From positions 25,061,783 to 25,125,782 of the forward strand of contig NC_051440.1 of assembly GCF_001649575.2 (NCBI RefSeq): a stretch of 64,000 nucleotides of DNA, in the 5' to 3' direction. This DNA is from Kryptolebias marmoratus (taxonomy: Eukaryota > Chordata > Actinopteri > Cyprinodontiformes > Rivulidae). The notes beneath the pieces were generated by a model that saw only the letters and a list, made by a program, of their open reading frames with translations, made no database searches and had not been told where the DNA came from. The translations under genes and the position numbers were made by a program. Each line of letters starts with the position of its first letter. Position 1 is the first letter of the stretch. Below, one piece after another: positions 14,740 through 27,507 of the stretch.

Positions 14740-17000
14740 TGTTTTCTGGATTTTGTGCATTTGTGGTATGAAAAGGAACGCCAAAAGANGGGGGGGGAAG
14801 GCAGAAATCTGGTCACTGGTTCCTTCTTTTAAGAACTGTAACACTCTCCAGATGGTTCATGGACACGTCCTCAGATCTGCACAGAAGCTGGTAACTGTTC
14901 AATAAGGAGACCGTCTAAAGCTGAGGACACGAGACATAAAACTTTACAGGTTTTAAAAGTCCTTGCACCAGAACTGACAGACTGATTCAGCAGATTTTTC
15001 CATATCAAAAGACATTCTTACTCGTGGATCTGAATGCATCATCCTAAAATGATAGTTTGTTCCATTTAGAAGAAGTTATATAACATATTTAGGCTGAAGC
15101 TGACTGGGTTGTGAGGGTTACTGTGCAGTGATCCCCGGGCTGTAAAATGAATAAATATCTCCTGTCCACCACAGGGAGAACAGATCAAACCCTCTGAAGG
15201 CCGACAGTTTAAAGGATTAACAAACAGTTCGCTCAGAAAATGTCTGACAGGCGGCTTTGAATTCAGCTCCTCCAGTTTTCAGGATCCCTCATTCAAGGTT
15301 ACTTTTCAAAGGCAAAAAAAATTAATAAATACATTTACATTTAATAAATACATTTAATAAATAATTTAATTTATTTCTGCTCCATCTAATCCAGGTTATT
15401 CAGCCGGATTTAAGTCTGAAAACCTTCTCTGTCTTTAGAACGCTGCCGGCAAAAACTTTTATCTCCATCTGGCTGCTTTTCAGAGCCACCTGGGTGTGTT
15501 TCCTGGGTTTTTGTGATGACAGACAACATCTGGATGACTTCTGCATCACAACTAGTGCGTTTAAAACAGAGGCTGTGTGTGGGAACGCAGTGAGGATAAA
15601 ACAGACACAAAGAAAAATAGGATTCTTTTGTTTACATTCTGAAATACCTCACATTTCTGCCATGAGATGGTGCTGCTTCATCAGAGTTATTTCAACACAA
15701 CGCATCGATAACATCCACCTTTCTACCCAACACGCCACCTTCTGCAGCAGCTGCTAAAACAAGAAGGATCAGAAACAGCCTCAGATTTATTTCCAGAGGA
15801 TAAAAGAATAAAATAAATAAGAATGCTAAAGAATAGTACATGAAAATGTAAGTCCAGAAGCGAAAAGGGAGGATAATAAGATGATTTAAACACAAGGCTA
15901 ATTAAAATAAACTGGATATTTATTTTGCTGAAAGACTGATCAGTGAAAACAGTGGCAGCTGAGACTTTTAAAGGACATAAGTAAAAAATAAAATCCAGAT
16001 TTTCTTTGGTTCATAGCTTATATTTTTATGTGTGAAGTCACAACCAGCTCAAAAACTCAACTTTGACACTTAGTTTGGAGACTCCTAAGATTGTTGGAGT
16101 TTTTTATTAGATTTACAGAAAGAAAGTTACGTCACACTTCCAACTAAAAGTTAAATCATCCTAACTTCACCTGAAAACTATATTGGAGCTGTCGTCGTCC
16201 AATTAGAGAGCTGGAGGTTCGAATCCAGCAGTATTTATATAACTTTTAACAAGAAAACATAAAAGGTTTTACTGAATCTGAAAACAAACGAGCTTCCAGT
16301 TTTCTGTCTGGTGTTTTCATATCCAAACCATGAAATGAAAACTTAATATCTGACACGCCTGACTGGAAATCAGACGTTTTGATTTCCTATTTCTGTGCTT
16401 TATTGTCTCTGCGTCCATCACGTTTTGTATTAATTAGGAACATTTAGTTTGTTTAAGGCTGAATCAGAGTCAACACAAAAATGAGGATCCCTCCCTCCTG
16501 CACAAAAAACAGGTTTCAGCTTAAGACTGAGGCTATAAAAGCAGGTAAAGTTTTACACTTTTTACATGTTTTTATATTTTATTAGCTTTCATGGTTTTAA
16601 AAAGATGTGTCCCCACCGTAAAATGGAGCCTTCTGCAAATTCTGCATAGCTTGCCGTATTTATTTTTTGTCTCCTAAGCCATTTGCCAAAAAAAAGCACA
16701 AGAACAAAAAAGCATTAGTATTAAAAATTCATGCTAAACAAAAGTCTGATCCAGTGGAAACAACACAAGGAAAACGTCAGCCGTGGAGATAACGCCATGG
16801 CTCCACAGCTCTGATTATCAGCCGGCAGCTGCAAAATATTCAACTCATTACAGGCCGATAATTCCTCGAAGGAATGCATATCGCCTGCCGCCTGTCATGG
16901 CCGACTTTTAAACATCTGTTGACGAGAATGGAACAAAATCCAGCTGTTTTGGTCAAACCTTGGAAATTGTCATGCAGCAGAACTTCTGCCACTACATCAC
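14740..17000. other. Intergenic, no gene
   Basis: AT-rich sequence between olfml1 and syt9. I find no coding exon. A degenerate tRNA-like B-box sequence (GGTTCGAATCC) near 16215 is probably a SINE relic. Confidence 0.5.
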
Positions 17001-17039
17001 ACTTCAGCTCAGAATCCATAAATCTGATCAAATAACAAC

Positions 17040-17650
17040 CTTTTTTATTGTCAGCTTTATGTTAGCTGTGGCAGCCATTTTTAACAGGAGTGAATCCAAA
17101 GTTTTTAAAAGATTACGTTCTGAAAATTAGCTTTTTGCTAACTTACAGTCAGAGCTGTTAATGTCAAAGTTTTATAAACACAAGAAGCTGGAATAATCTC
17201 AGTTTTTAACTTCAGTTTCAGAAATTACACCTCTGATGATACTGTACTGTATACTGTACGCAATTAGCATTTGCTAATTGTTGTAACGAGACAAACTGAA
17301 GCGAACGTAACACAACCTGTGTGTCCCGTTCCTCCGTCCAAGTCTGCAAGAATCACCCGAGATTAGTTATCGTACGCTGCTGAAGATGAAGCAATAATGT
17401 TTATTGTGAGTGTAGATATCTTTGTTTTACTGTTATGTTAGCAAAATATGTCATGAAACACCAGATCAGTTTGAATGAAACTCTCACAACGTAAACACAG
17501 GATGAACATCTGCCGCAGCTAATCGACATCAGTGCAAAAACGGCCGTAACTCAGTCAGTTTTACAGATATGGAGCTAAATGTTGGCGTGGTGGTAGCTGA
17601 GAGTCATCCTCAACAGCTGCTCTGAGCATTAACACATCCCGGAAGCATGC
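17040..17650. repeat. Dispersed repeat containing GTAGCTGAGAGTCAT
   Basis: The phrase GGTGGTAGCTGAGAGTCATC near 17587-17606 recurs at about 36390, 52665 and (inverted) 47210. It is accompanied by GGCAGCCAT, or its complement ATGGCTGCC. This is an interspersed family I cannot name. Boundaries are approximate. Confidence 0.5.
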
Positions 17651-17848
17651 TAGGCTTTTAATTTAATCTATCTTGTTTGAACTCTTAATCAGCACTTTAT
17701 AATTTTCCATCTGTGCGCTCCGTACATGTGAACACGTCACATGCATAAACACATGAAAACATGAATATTCATGGTCGTTTTCAGAGGAGTGTTATAAAAT
17801 ATCTATGGAGTCTCAGCAAGAGTGACGGCAGAAATCCCAGGAGCTCTC

Positions 17849-18066
17849 TGTGTGTGTGTGTGTGTGTGTTTACAGTCTTCACGTATGGATTTGTATGGTT
17901 GTGATTTATTTTTTATGATGTTTATTTTCTCATGCTCTATGTTTTTTTTTCTGTTTGCGTTTAGTTTTTTTTGTCTGTGCAGGCGTGAACATGTGCAAAA
18001 CTTTCACGTGTTGGCGTATGTATGTGTGCATGAGTGTGAGAGTGAGTGTGTGTGTGTGTGTGTGTG
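17849..18066. repeat. Two TG-rich microsatellite tracts
   Basis: (TG)n at about 17849-17869 and a compound TG/AG tract at about 18020-18066. Cysteine/valine-rich frames here are artefacts of these tracts. Confidence 0.85.
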
Positions 18067-18872
18067 AATGATTGAGCGAGCGATGCCAGCTTCCCGCCAC
18101 CCTCTGTCTCTGACCTTTCCAACCAGTCTCTGTGTTTGGCAGATGATGAGATTTTAATGGCTGCCAGTGGAGACAGACTCCACCTGGGTTCTGCTGACTC
18201 TGAAGAATCTGGAGAACCCAAAAAAATTTTAAAAGAAATTGTGTTTTCTTTATAAATAAAAGTAAATAGTTTCAATACTCGTGATATGCAATCCTTCCAG
18301 GAAAGCTAAGCCTTTAATTTGCCTTTAGTTTTCTTCTTTTGCTTGTTGATCAGGTTTTGTTCTGCAGATATTTTGAGGAATTGTTTTGACGTGGTGGCAC
18401 TGACATTCGTAGATTTAGTTTTCAGACTTCTCTCGGGTCACAACAGTCACTAAGATCTGTTTGCCACCTCACCTTTCCTGGAGCCTACAGTAAAATCACC
18501 GAAGCGCTCCTCGTTTCGAACGTTATTGCACAATTACGTCCTGACCTTTCCTCTCTGTTCTCCCTCACTCTGTTACTTTGTCTGTTTCTCTCAGACTCAG
18601 CGGGTCGTCTAGACTCCTGCGGTTCCACTCTTAAAAATTTAATTACCAGGATGCTCCCCGGTGCAGCAGGCCAAGATGAATGCCATGCCGACCCCAGGTA
18701 TTTAAATTAATTAGACTTAAGTCAAGTGCAAGTTGATGTTTGCTCTCGGTAGCACTTCTATTGTCAGAAACGCGTCTCTTTCCTTTGCATTTCCAATAAA
18801 TCGGTTAAAAATGTCATTTCTGTAAGTTAGGAGACCTGCTACTGGAGTTTGAGTGCAAACAAAAATATGTGC

Positions 18873-19196
18873 ACAGTGAATTGCAAAAGTATTCACCCCC
18901 AGTTAAAGCCCAGACCTCAGTGCAGCAGATTTCTTTTAAATAGTGGCACCAATTCAACTTCGAGTAAATTCTGCACCAAAATTTGATGTGGTTGAAGCTG
19001 AAATGTGCCCAAAAATTATACTTTCAGCTCTAAGTCATTGCACAGATCAGGCCAAGCTGTTTTTGCACCAATTTGACCTAATAAATCTGAAGAACTTTAT
19101 GTAGAATTATTACCTATAGTGAAATGTAAAAAATAAGCTGCAGGGCAACAAAAGAGACAGATTATCAAGGAGGGTGGTTACTTTTGCACCCCACTG
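18873..19196. mobile_element. Tc1/mariner-type MITE
   Basis: A 324-bp non-coding unit with imperfect inverted ends: CAGTGAATTGCAAAAGTA on the left, and on the right the complement of CAGTGGGGTGCAAAAGTA. The right end is followed by TA; the left flank is CA, perhaps a decayed TA target. No transposase frame is visible. This end type is typical of non-autonomous Tc1/mariner elements in fish. Confidence 0.65.
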
Positions 19197-19297
19197 TATG
19201 TACAGTCAAGGCTCAGCCTCAAAGCTTTAATTTACTGTGTTTCTATCAGCAACAGGCAGCTGTTTTCAATAAAAAAGCTCTGATAAATTACCTGTAT

Positions 19298-19341
19298 ACT
19301 AGTTGCCTAGGACTGCATGGCAACCAAGGTTAGCAACTAGT
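19298..19341. repeat. Short inverted repeat with GTTGCC/GGCAAC half sites
   Basis: Perfect 9-bp arms, ACTAGTTGC (19298-19306) and GCAACTAGT (19333-19341), enclose a second pair, GTTGCC (19302-19307) and GGCAAC (19319-19324). It could form a hairpin or bind a dimeric factor. The spacing is too wide for a standard RFX X-box. Confidence 0.6.
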
Positions 19342-19799
19342 AAACACAGAGGTGCTCAAAAGGAAGTTAATGTGACTTGTATTCACTGTGTGGTAAGATA
19401 AATTATTAATGACACTCCGTGTCTGCTGGATGTACTAATTAGCAAAATATTTGCTGGCTATTTGTCAAGATAAGAAAATGACAAGGTATTTTTTTTATTG
19501 TTGAACTGTCTGAAAGTCAATAAAATCAATTACTGCAGATTCAAGGAAACAGCTCCCTACAAACTGACTCAGAAGGCGCCAAATGTTGAGAAGAGCTTGT
19601 AATGTCCTGATTAATTAGAGCCAAAGCCATTACGACCTGTTAATGGGACTTTAGAAGAAAGACCCTTTAAATTTAGCTGTTTTTAGCTGCCACTGAATAA
19701 AAAAGTTAGAAAGCTTGTAAGAGCCGTGACTCATCCTGTGCTTAACTGAAGACGGCACTAATGGGTTCTTCGTTTATTTTTATTTTGAAAGGTTAAAAT

Positions 19800-19881
19800 T
19801 GGTGCAGGTGGTACTGTGTCCTCACAGCGAGAAGGTCCTGGGTTTGACTCCTGCCTGGGGCCTTTCTGCGTGGAGTTTGCA
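19800..19881 (+). mobile_element. SINE/LINE 3'-type teleost repeat fragment
   Basis: Contains the recognisable run TCACAGCGAGAAGGTCCTGG followed by a GGGTTTGACTCC-like B-box and GTGGAGTTTGCATG. This family is common in fish genomes and ends elsewhere in ATGG repeats. Copies also lie near 27508, 53318, 53843 and 63205. Confidence 0.55.
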
Positions 19882-19883
19882 TG

Positions 19884-20310
19884 AGCTAAAAGAAGCAAAA
19901 TGCTAGCTAAAGGTAGGAAAACAATAGCTTAATGCTAAAGTAGCAAAAGTCTAGACCAGGGGTCTCCAATCCTGGTCCTCAGGGCCTCCATCCTGCAGGT
20001 TTTCCTTGTTTCTCTGCTCCAACACACCTGATCTGAATCAATGGGTGATTAACAGGCTTCTGCAGAACATGAAGAGGTGATTTAACCTCTGAATCAGGTG
20101 TGTTGGAGCAGAGGAACAAGGAAAACATGCAGGATGGTGGCCCTGAGGACCAGGATTGGACATTCCTGGTCTAGATGAACGCTAAAAGTATTGAAAAAGG
20201 CTAACAAAAGTCTAAAAGTAGCAGAACGGCAGCTAAAAACTAAAAGTAGCATAGGAAGACAAAAATGGAGCATGCATGCTAAGACCGATTTTAAAGAAAA
20301 CAATGTTTTT
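19884..20310 (+). repeat. Composite AGCTAAAAG-head repeat, interrupted by a hAT MITE
   Basis: The head phrases (AGCTAAAAGAAGCAAAATGC) at 19884-19948 continue after the MITE at 20177-20260. They are followed by the family tail (GATTTTAAAGAAAACAATG, about 20286-20304). The MITE therefore inserted into an older copy of this repeat. Confidence 0.65.
19957..20168. mobile_element. hAT-type MITE, 212 bp
   Basis: Long imperfect inverted repeats start CAGGGGTCTCCAATCCTGG and end in a related complement. It is flanked by the 8-bp repeats GTCTAGAC (19949-19956) and GTCTAGAT (20169-20176), the length and sequence style of hAT target duplications. The interior is nearly palindromic and non-coding. Confidence 0.85.
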
Positions 20311-20319
20311 AAAATGCAT

Positions 20320-22980
20320 AAAACTCACACAGGAAAACTTTAGCATGAACGCTGCAGTCTCTTTCATCGCTCTGATTTCCTGGCTCCAGGGCTGTTTGCA
20401 GCATTAAATTTAATCAACAGGTTGTTTTTTTTACACAGAGCATTAAATAAACAACAACCTGCCCTGGTCAAGGGGCTGTTTTCTTTGTTTTTTATGAATG
20501 CTTCATACTATGGTGCTAAAATCACATCACTGACAGAGCAGCTTGCAGCAAAGTTTAAAACATCTTCAGTGATAAATCACATGCCAGGTTGATTCTAATG
20601 TCTAATGCTTTTTATCACTTACTGTTTACAGAAAATAAACAGCCTCTGTGGAAAAAAAACAGAAAAGTGTTTGCATTCAAGCCGCTTTGCAAACAAGATA
20701 ATTCCATTGTGTCCGCTTCTGAGCAACCCCCCTTTTTGCATTATTCCTTTTTTTTTTAGCAATGTTACTACACCTCACCTTCCCCGGTTTTCTTCATCTC
20801 GCCTCTCCTCAAACGTGAGAAAGTCTGAAGCAACACCTGCAGTTGTTAGCTCTGAAGACGAGAAGCGGTCGTGATTATGTCACACAGCGCTAGTAGTGTC
20901 AAAATAAAGAGATGCCTGATCAGTAATTAAAACATTATTCAACTTTATAAACGGGCAAACTGGGTGGAAATACAGCGACGCATGCAGCAGAGCGTAACAG
21001 ACATTTTTGCTCGATGAGCAATATTTAAAAGAAAGATTCAACAAAAAGATTGGAGCATATTGTCTCTGAAGAAGGACATAAGTTGCCATAGAGACTGGAG
21101 AGGGACATTTATAGGTATATGGGTAAAGGAATGTAGTTGTAAGGTTGCAGCACACCTCTCCAAATGCACACTGGCCTCAAGAACCGTATGAACCGCAGCA
21201 CACAACCCAGAGCTTTTATAGGGTGACCTTTTCACTATTTTGCCGAGCTACAAATCACTGCATGAGTGATGAAATGCCTTCTGTGGCAAAAGGAAAATGG
21301 CTTCTTTCTTTCATGGTTTGACATCTAATTGAGAACAGAAAGCTCTTTGTTTCCATGTTACTCCAGAGGACAGACTGGATTACTGAACTGAGATCTGCTC
21401 TCTCTGTGAGGGTGAAGGTTTCTGAAAGACACAATAATTCTGGATTTATTTAACATTCCCACGAGAACTTTTACTCATCTAAATATTTAATAACACCACA
21501 CAGAACCGTCTGTACAATAAGACCTTTAAATATTATCTTGATATCTGAATTTTATCATGAATTTTGCAGAGCTGGTTCCAGTTTTCTCCAGACTTCATGG
21601 TGAAGCTGTGGGCCGGATGGATCTCTGTTTGGCACTTCCTGGTTCAGTTCTCATCTCTCGGTGCCCGATCAAACCGTGAACAAAAATGGCCGCTCTTTAT
21701 GTTCTATTTTTGATACTCTGGTGTTGTTACCTACCTGAAATCCTGTCTTCTCCTTGTGCTGTTCTCCTCTGGAGCGTATGACGACTGGAGTGACACACCT
21801 CACCCGGCGTTTGAACATCACCTCTCTGCTCCTCTCATCGCCGATCAAAGTCATCAGAAAACCTCTGACCAGCCACTCTGCTGCTTCATCCTCCCCTCCT
21901 TGGACCCCTGGATCTTTGACCCTTACCTCAAGAAAAGAGAACGAGTAAGAATCCCTCCAAAGAGTAATTCATCTAAATCCCTTTTAAAGGATCAGCTGGT
22001 GGTTTTTCATCTTCTCCTCAGCGTTGGTGCCTCAAGACGGTCAAATGTGGCAAACAGCTTCAGACCCAGACAAGCTACTATAATCAAAAGCTGTAAAGGT
22101 CTTCTTTTAGTGGCTTAGTTTATAAAGAGCTTGCATGCAAAGAAAAAGTGCACGTAACAAGAAAAACAGTTCAACTTTATACATGAAATTGTACCTTTCT
22201 GATCAGAGACACAAAAAAAGAGGCATATTGTGTGAAAACCACCCAGGAATCACTAAACTAACAATTAAACTAGTGGAGTATCTTATTTTTTCTTTATAGA
22301 GAAAACCAACGATGGTTTTACCTTCTCTTGGGAAAACAAACCAGCAGTTTGTTGTTTTAAAGTTTTCCAAGTTTTTTCTTTAACAAGGTGAATATAATCT
22401 TTATAAAATCAGTAGAATAAAAACAATAACCTGTTTGTTATGCACAGTAATATTCACAGTATATTACACTGAGCAAATAATGTCTGATTCGACACTGAGT
22501 ACACTTTGTCTTCTTTGTAGTCACATTTTAAGATAATGAAAGCAACAATCCATCAAGAAATTACATTTTTACCTTATAATGAAATAATATATGTTCTCAT
22601 AATGGTATTATATACTTAAACATCCATGCACTGTGCACTTAAACTGCCCTTCTGCTTGTCTCCACTTGATTTAAAAGCAAGTACATTATATTTATAAGTA
22701 AATAATCAGATTATAGAGCAACTTTACTGGACATATAGTGCAGCCTCTTGTGCCGGGGATGCTTGTCTGTCTGGCGACTTGTCCTAAGAATAGTAACCGA
22801 AGCAAACAGAATGAAGGTCGTATGCAGACATTTCTTGAATGCAAAGTGCTGCAAAGATTCTGACGTTGCATCTTGACCCGTTCCAGGAAAGTGATGCAGC
22901 TAAAAGTTTATTCCTCTGTGGAAATGCAGGAAACCATGCCCTGCTAATAGCTAACACCCTTCCTCGTGCTACGACTTTTG
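20320..22980. other. Intergenic, no gene
   Basis: No coding exon or recognisable element. An RFX-like GTTGCCATAGAGAC lies at 21082-21095. Reading frames near 20600-20870 and 21750-22118 have no family resemblance and no splice or codon support. Confidence 0.5.
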
Positions 22981-22982
22981 GT

Positions 22983-23225
22983 TTTCGTAACTTTTGTATT
23001 TCTCAAACTTTTTAACTTTATTTCCAAATATTTTACCAAAACATACACTAAGATTTCTTTAATTCCTTCGTAAACATTGTTCTCTTTAAAATCTGCTTTA
23101 ACATACTTGCTTTTAGCCTTGTGCTGCTTTAAGCTTGTTGCTAACATTCTGCTTCTTTTAGCTTTTAGCCACCCTTTTGCTACTTTTAGCCTACCTTGAT
23201 CTATTTTCAGCTAGTCCTTTGCTAC
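22983..23225 (-). repeat. Composite AGCTAAAAG-head repeat, minus orientation
   Basis: Read on minus, the head (AGTAGCAAAAGGGTGGCTAA-like) is followed by the tail GCAGATTTTAAAGAGAACAA and then AATAAAGTTAAAAAGTTTG, matching the copies at 31735 and 44880. A further stretch of head-like phrases lies at 23330-23420. Confidence 0.65.
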
Positions 23226-23429
23226 TTCTAGTTTCTAATTACCATATTTTCCATACTATAGGGCGCATTGGATTAAAAGGCGCACTGTTGTTTTTGAGAA
23301 AATGGAAGACTTTTAAGTGTGCCTTATAGTTTTGCTACTTTAACTATTAGCCACTTTCTCTTAGCCTTTTGCTAAGATTTCAGTTAATGTTCTGCTTCTT
23401 TTTTTAAGATTAAGCAACTCTTTTTCAGT

Positions 23430-25700
23430 TTTTTTTTTTACCAGATTTCTGCATAATCATTCAGCACTCATGATTCTCGCTGCCTTCTTACATAAAATGC
23501 AGTTTCTTGTTTGTATTGAGTATTTTAAAAACAGAAGTCTATGAGAGAATATTGTATATACAGCAAAAAGTGACAAGACCTTAAAAACATTTACTGCATG
23601 AATGAAATTCTGCAGAAACATCTTCCTGTTCTTCATCTCAGATGGAAAACTGAAAAGTGATCAATTAATATATTTTTTTATTTTTTTAATTGAATGTCAA
23701 TATTTCTGTCAGCTCACATTTTCAAACCACTTCCTCTACCCTCTTAATTGGATCTAACCTTTATCCCAGTAAAATAAGTGTTTTTTCTTACTTTTCATCA
23801 CACCTTCTTGTTATATTTAGGTGACTGCGGCTGTCAGACTCTAATTAGAACTGAGACTTGAATTCCCAAGCCTTAATTGAATAATAGGTTTTCTTTTCTT
23901 TCTGCTTTCTCACATTCGGTAAATGTTTAATTCTTAAAACTTACCCGCCACGACTCTGAAACAAGAATATAAGATGTTGCCTGAGATGATGGACACCGTG
24001 AAGTCAAGGATATCTGTCACTGGGTTTGGACATTTTCCTCACACAAATTTGACAGAATAAATCTATAAACTCATCTCATCAGACATAGTATTATATATTT
24101 AATTAATAGTTTAGAAAACAGCATTAAATCGATACATAAACCACACATAACATGCAGCAAAAAGTAACTTTTTGTCGTGGAAACACCTCAGGACGCCTCT
24201 TTTTGTTGGTTTTTGCAGCTCCTTGCTCTCATCAGTCATTTTCAGTCAAATGGGGCTGAGATGAAACCAAAAACTATTCAAAGGCAAACTGACATGTTTA
24301 TTTCCCTGTAGGAGTTCAAGAAAATCAAAACAGAGATAAAAGCAAAGAACGATGATGTAACTTCTTTGTGCGTCAAGGTTATGTTTTAATTTGATTTCTT
24401 TTTCCCCGTTGGGCTTGGTATTTAGTTTTTTTCATAAATGACCTTTTATTTAATTCTAGTCTTTTGTATTTGTTTGCATCAGCCTTGTATATTATCACTC
24501 CACCTGTTTATTCTGATTGAATGCATACATAAAACATGTAATACACATCCATATATGATTTCATATTTATCTACTAACCGAACGAACACTTAGTAAGAAA
24601 GCCCAGACACAACTAAAGAACAAAGTTTCAGAAATGACGACCCATTAATGTTTTTATTTAATGAGTAAAAAATGCATCCATTACTGCAGCTGTCTTGGTT
24701 CTCTTTTTATGTGATCAGGATGTTTCTTCACCAAATGACGAGGCCTAAAATACTCCCTCTGAAAAGAAAGCAACATCTTTTTATTTTTATTTTAACACTT
24801 AAACAAGTTATTTTGTTGCAAACAAAACCAAACATCCCATAAGTCGTAACAAATGTTAAAAAAAGCTGTGGCTTTATACAAGACGAGGCATGTCTTTTCC
24901 CTTGCAGAGTTTCTGAGGGCATCTCGGGTGTTTGATTATTCGGTCTGCATGAGTTTTACGAACCTGCTGCATGAGACCTCGGGTCACATCGACAGACTTT
25001 TAGATTTCTTTATAACCGAAATAAAAGCTGCGTCCGGGTTCTGGTGGGACCTGGACTCTGACACCTGTCTTGTTGGAGGTTTTTGGACAGAATCTGAGAG
25101 GTTGTCTGCTTTTTGCAGATGATTTCGTTGAGTTTGATGGCGCCAAGATTTTTTATTTTCTATTCTTCTGATCATTTTAAACATTATTAACATTTTGCAT
25201 GCTACTATAGTTGTATATTTACTGTTCAGCACTTTGGTTGGCCTATGTTGTTTAAACTGGGCTTTAAAAATAAAGATTGAGTTGAGTCGATGAGTCAGCT
25301 TCATGGTTCTCACCTGGAAAAGGTGGAGTGATTTCTCTGGGTTCTGTGTGATTACCTGCTTGAAGAGAAGGACTTGAAGTATCTTCTTTTGTTGGTAATG
25401 ATTGATATGTGATAGAAAGAGACATGAGCAGACAGTTTGGAGCTTTGTCTGCAGTAATAAGGGCAGTGCAGCAGACTGTGGTGAACCATGAGCTGAGCTG
25501 AAAGGCAAAGCTTTTTATTTACTTGTCCGACTTGCTTTGGTCCTCATATAATCATGAGATTTGGGTGATAACCAAAAGAACGAAGTCCCAAATACAAGCA
25601 GCTAAAAAAAGCTTCCTAGGATTTGTTTTGGGCTCAGCCTTAAAGTGGCATCTCATTGGGCTGCAACTGTTGGAGACTCGCTATCGACTCAAAACTACGC
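23430..25700. other. Intergenic, no gene
   Basis: AT-rich, with no exon recognised. A quieter, higher-complexity stretch near 23815-23900 (TCTAATTAGA, CCTTAATTGA) could be conserved non-coding DNA, but this is only an impression. Confidence 0.45.
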
Positions 25701-25714
25701 ACAAATTTTTACAT

Positions 25715-25885
25715 TTTGAATTTAAAAGCTTGACTTCCACGCTCTCTGCTTCTTCAACTGATGAAACTCCTCGGATGAGAAGGGAAACATTTTCAGCTAC
25801 AGAATAGAAGTCCAGTTATTTTTGTTTATTTGAACCTTTTTTTGGATTTACCATGCCCTGGATGACTGAGAATCTACACCAGCAT
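25715..25885 (+). mobile_element. Penelope-like element 3' terminal fragment
   Basis: The stretch with ATGAAACTCCTCGGATGAGA and AGCTACAGAATAGAAGTCCA, followed by CCTGGATGACTGAGAATC, matches both the 3' flank (48100-48190) and, inverted, the 5' flank (47523-47570) of the Penelope-like fragment. Only terminal non-coding sequence is present. Confidence 0.65.
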
Positions 25886-26009
25886 TGATCTCTGATGCTT
25901 TCTGTCAGAGGACAGATCTCATGCAGGCCTCAAAAAATTGTAGCACAAATTGTTTTTGAACGTGTTCAAAATTCAAACTACAGACCTGTGCATGCCTCTG
26001 CGACTCACA

Positions 26010-26460
26010 TGTGACACGAACCAGAGTTTTGTCGTAAGATCGGCACTGAGAACCAGACACGGAGACAGCGTAAAAGGTAAGTGTTTTTATTTTCAGTGGA
26101 GGAACATCCAGGAGGATCTGCAACGGCATGAAGGAGCAAGGCGAGTCTCGGGTACAGGACGGTACGTTTTAAGCATGGAGTGTTTTCTTGAGAATAATAA
26201 TCTTTGTCTTACAGATTCGATGAGGCTTGACAGGCTGAGGCTCTAACCCATAAGGCGTGATGCTCCAGCGAAGATCTGGAACCAGCTGGAGGCTTAAATA
26301 CCAACGCTGCTCATTAGGCGGAATCTGCTTCAGCTGCGGAGGAAAGATTAACGGTACTGCCAGCAGGGCGGAGACAAAACTCCAGATCCCCACAACACGA
26401 AGAAACTGAGAACCACTGCAAATGTCTCGAGACACTCTGGAGACTCCCTCATGAATGCCG
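26010..26460 (-). mobile_element. Possible decayed LTR-like element
   Basis: On minus, TATTTAAG (26293-26300) precedes AATAAA (26086-26091), and the unit ends CTGGTTCGTGTCACA at 26010. This order and ending resemble the LTR-like elements at 52062 and 54831. I could not find the other end or a target duplication. A 99-residue frame on minus (26169-26468) lies inside and is probably incidental. Confidence 0.35.
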
Positions 26461-26479
26461 TTCGCCATCTAGTCGTAGC

Positions 26480-27500
26480 CCAGAGAGGCGCTATCTTTAG
26501 CGAGAAGTTTGAACAATTAGGGTGAGCTGAATTAGAGCTGCCACTCTTTTAAATTAAAATGAGCCAAGGATAGTTTGATAAAGAAGAAGCAGGATTTTTG
26601 GACTTGTTCTACTGGGAGAATACCCCCGAGCATCCCTAGAACATGCTGGAGGGATTATATGTCTGCTTTGGTCTGTGAACGTCTCAAGATCAGACTATTA
26701 GAAAATTTATAGATGCATGATTCTTACCAAACTAATAATTACAGGATTATACAGACGTTTCATCTGTATTATTAATGGGATGTATGAAGAAACTGCAAAG
26801 ATTCACAAGGTTACCTAAAAGGTAATAGCCTGTTTTTGTGATCTTCTGTATAAACAGAAATATTCTCCTCACACAGACGGAAAATATGTGCATATTAAAG
26901 CGAGTACAGTGGGATATCAAACAGTAAAAGGAGTATATTCATGAGGAGAAGAAGAATATCCCGAAGGAGAAATGTGCTTGAAAAAAAGATGGGACAGGAA
27001 GACATCCACTGAAAAGATTCAGAGATAATTTTATTGTATTAGGCGCGATTCAAAGCAGATGTTCAGACAGAGAATGGCTAATAGGAAAATCTAATTCAAT
27101 TCCAGCTGAGATTACATTATAAATTCACTCTAAGCCTAAAAAAAGCTTTCAATTCACAGGGTGTGTCAGACACGGGAGAAAAAGTCCAGATGGGCTGAAG
27201 CTTTCCTCAGAAATACTAAAAGAAAGTATTTCATCATAGTTTAATGAATGTCAAAAGATTATTTTGACATTTTATATTTGACTTTATGAGAATTTATTGC
27301 ATGTTTACACTGCAGGGAGTACTTTACCTTAAAAAGAGATGGTTTATTATCTGTAGGATGGAAATAAAGCAGTTCTCATTCAAATCAGCAAGATGAAAAT
27401 ATAGGATAATATGGGATAATGTTAAAGTTTGTATCACAGTAATTTAATGTAAAATAGCAGTTTTGTTGTTTCTTACGATATTAAATGTGTAAATAATTTA
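26480..27500. other. Intergenic, no gene
   Basis: AT-rich sequence. I see no exon, RNA gene or defined repeat. Confidence 0.5.
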
Positions 27501-27507
27501 TTGTGAT

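Noticed and set aside
16190..16240. tRNA gene suggested by GGTTCGAATCC
   Set aside because: The T-stem does not pair properly, and no A-box, anticodon stem or acceptor stem can be built. Probably a SINE relic.
25740..25800. Hammerhead ribozyme in Penelope-like terminal sequence (CTGATGA ... GAAAC)
   Set aside because: The core-like blocks are present, and such ribozymes are known in these elements, but I could not pair stem I or make a stable stem III.
26169..26468. 99-residue minus-strand frame with a hydrophobic segment
   Set aside because: Lies inside a likely LTR-like repeat; no known domain.
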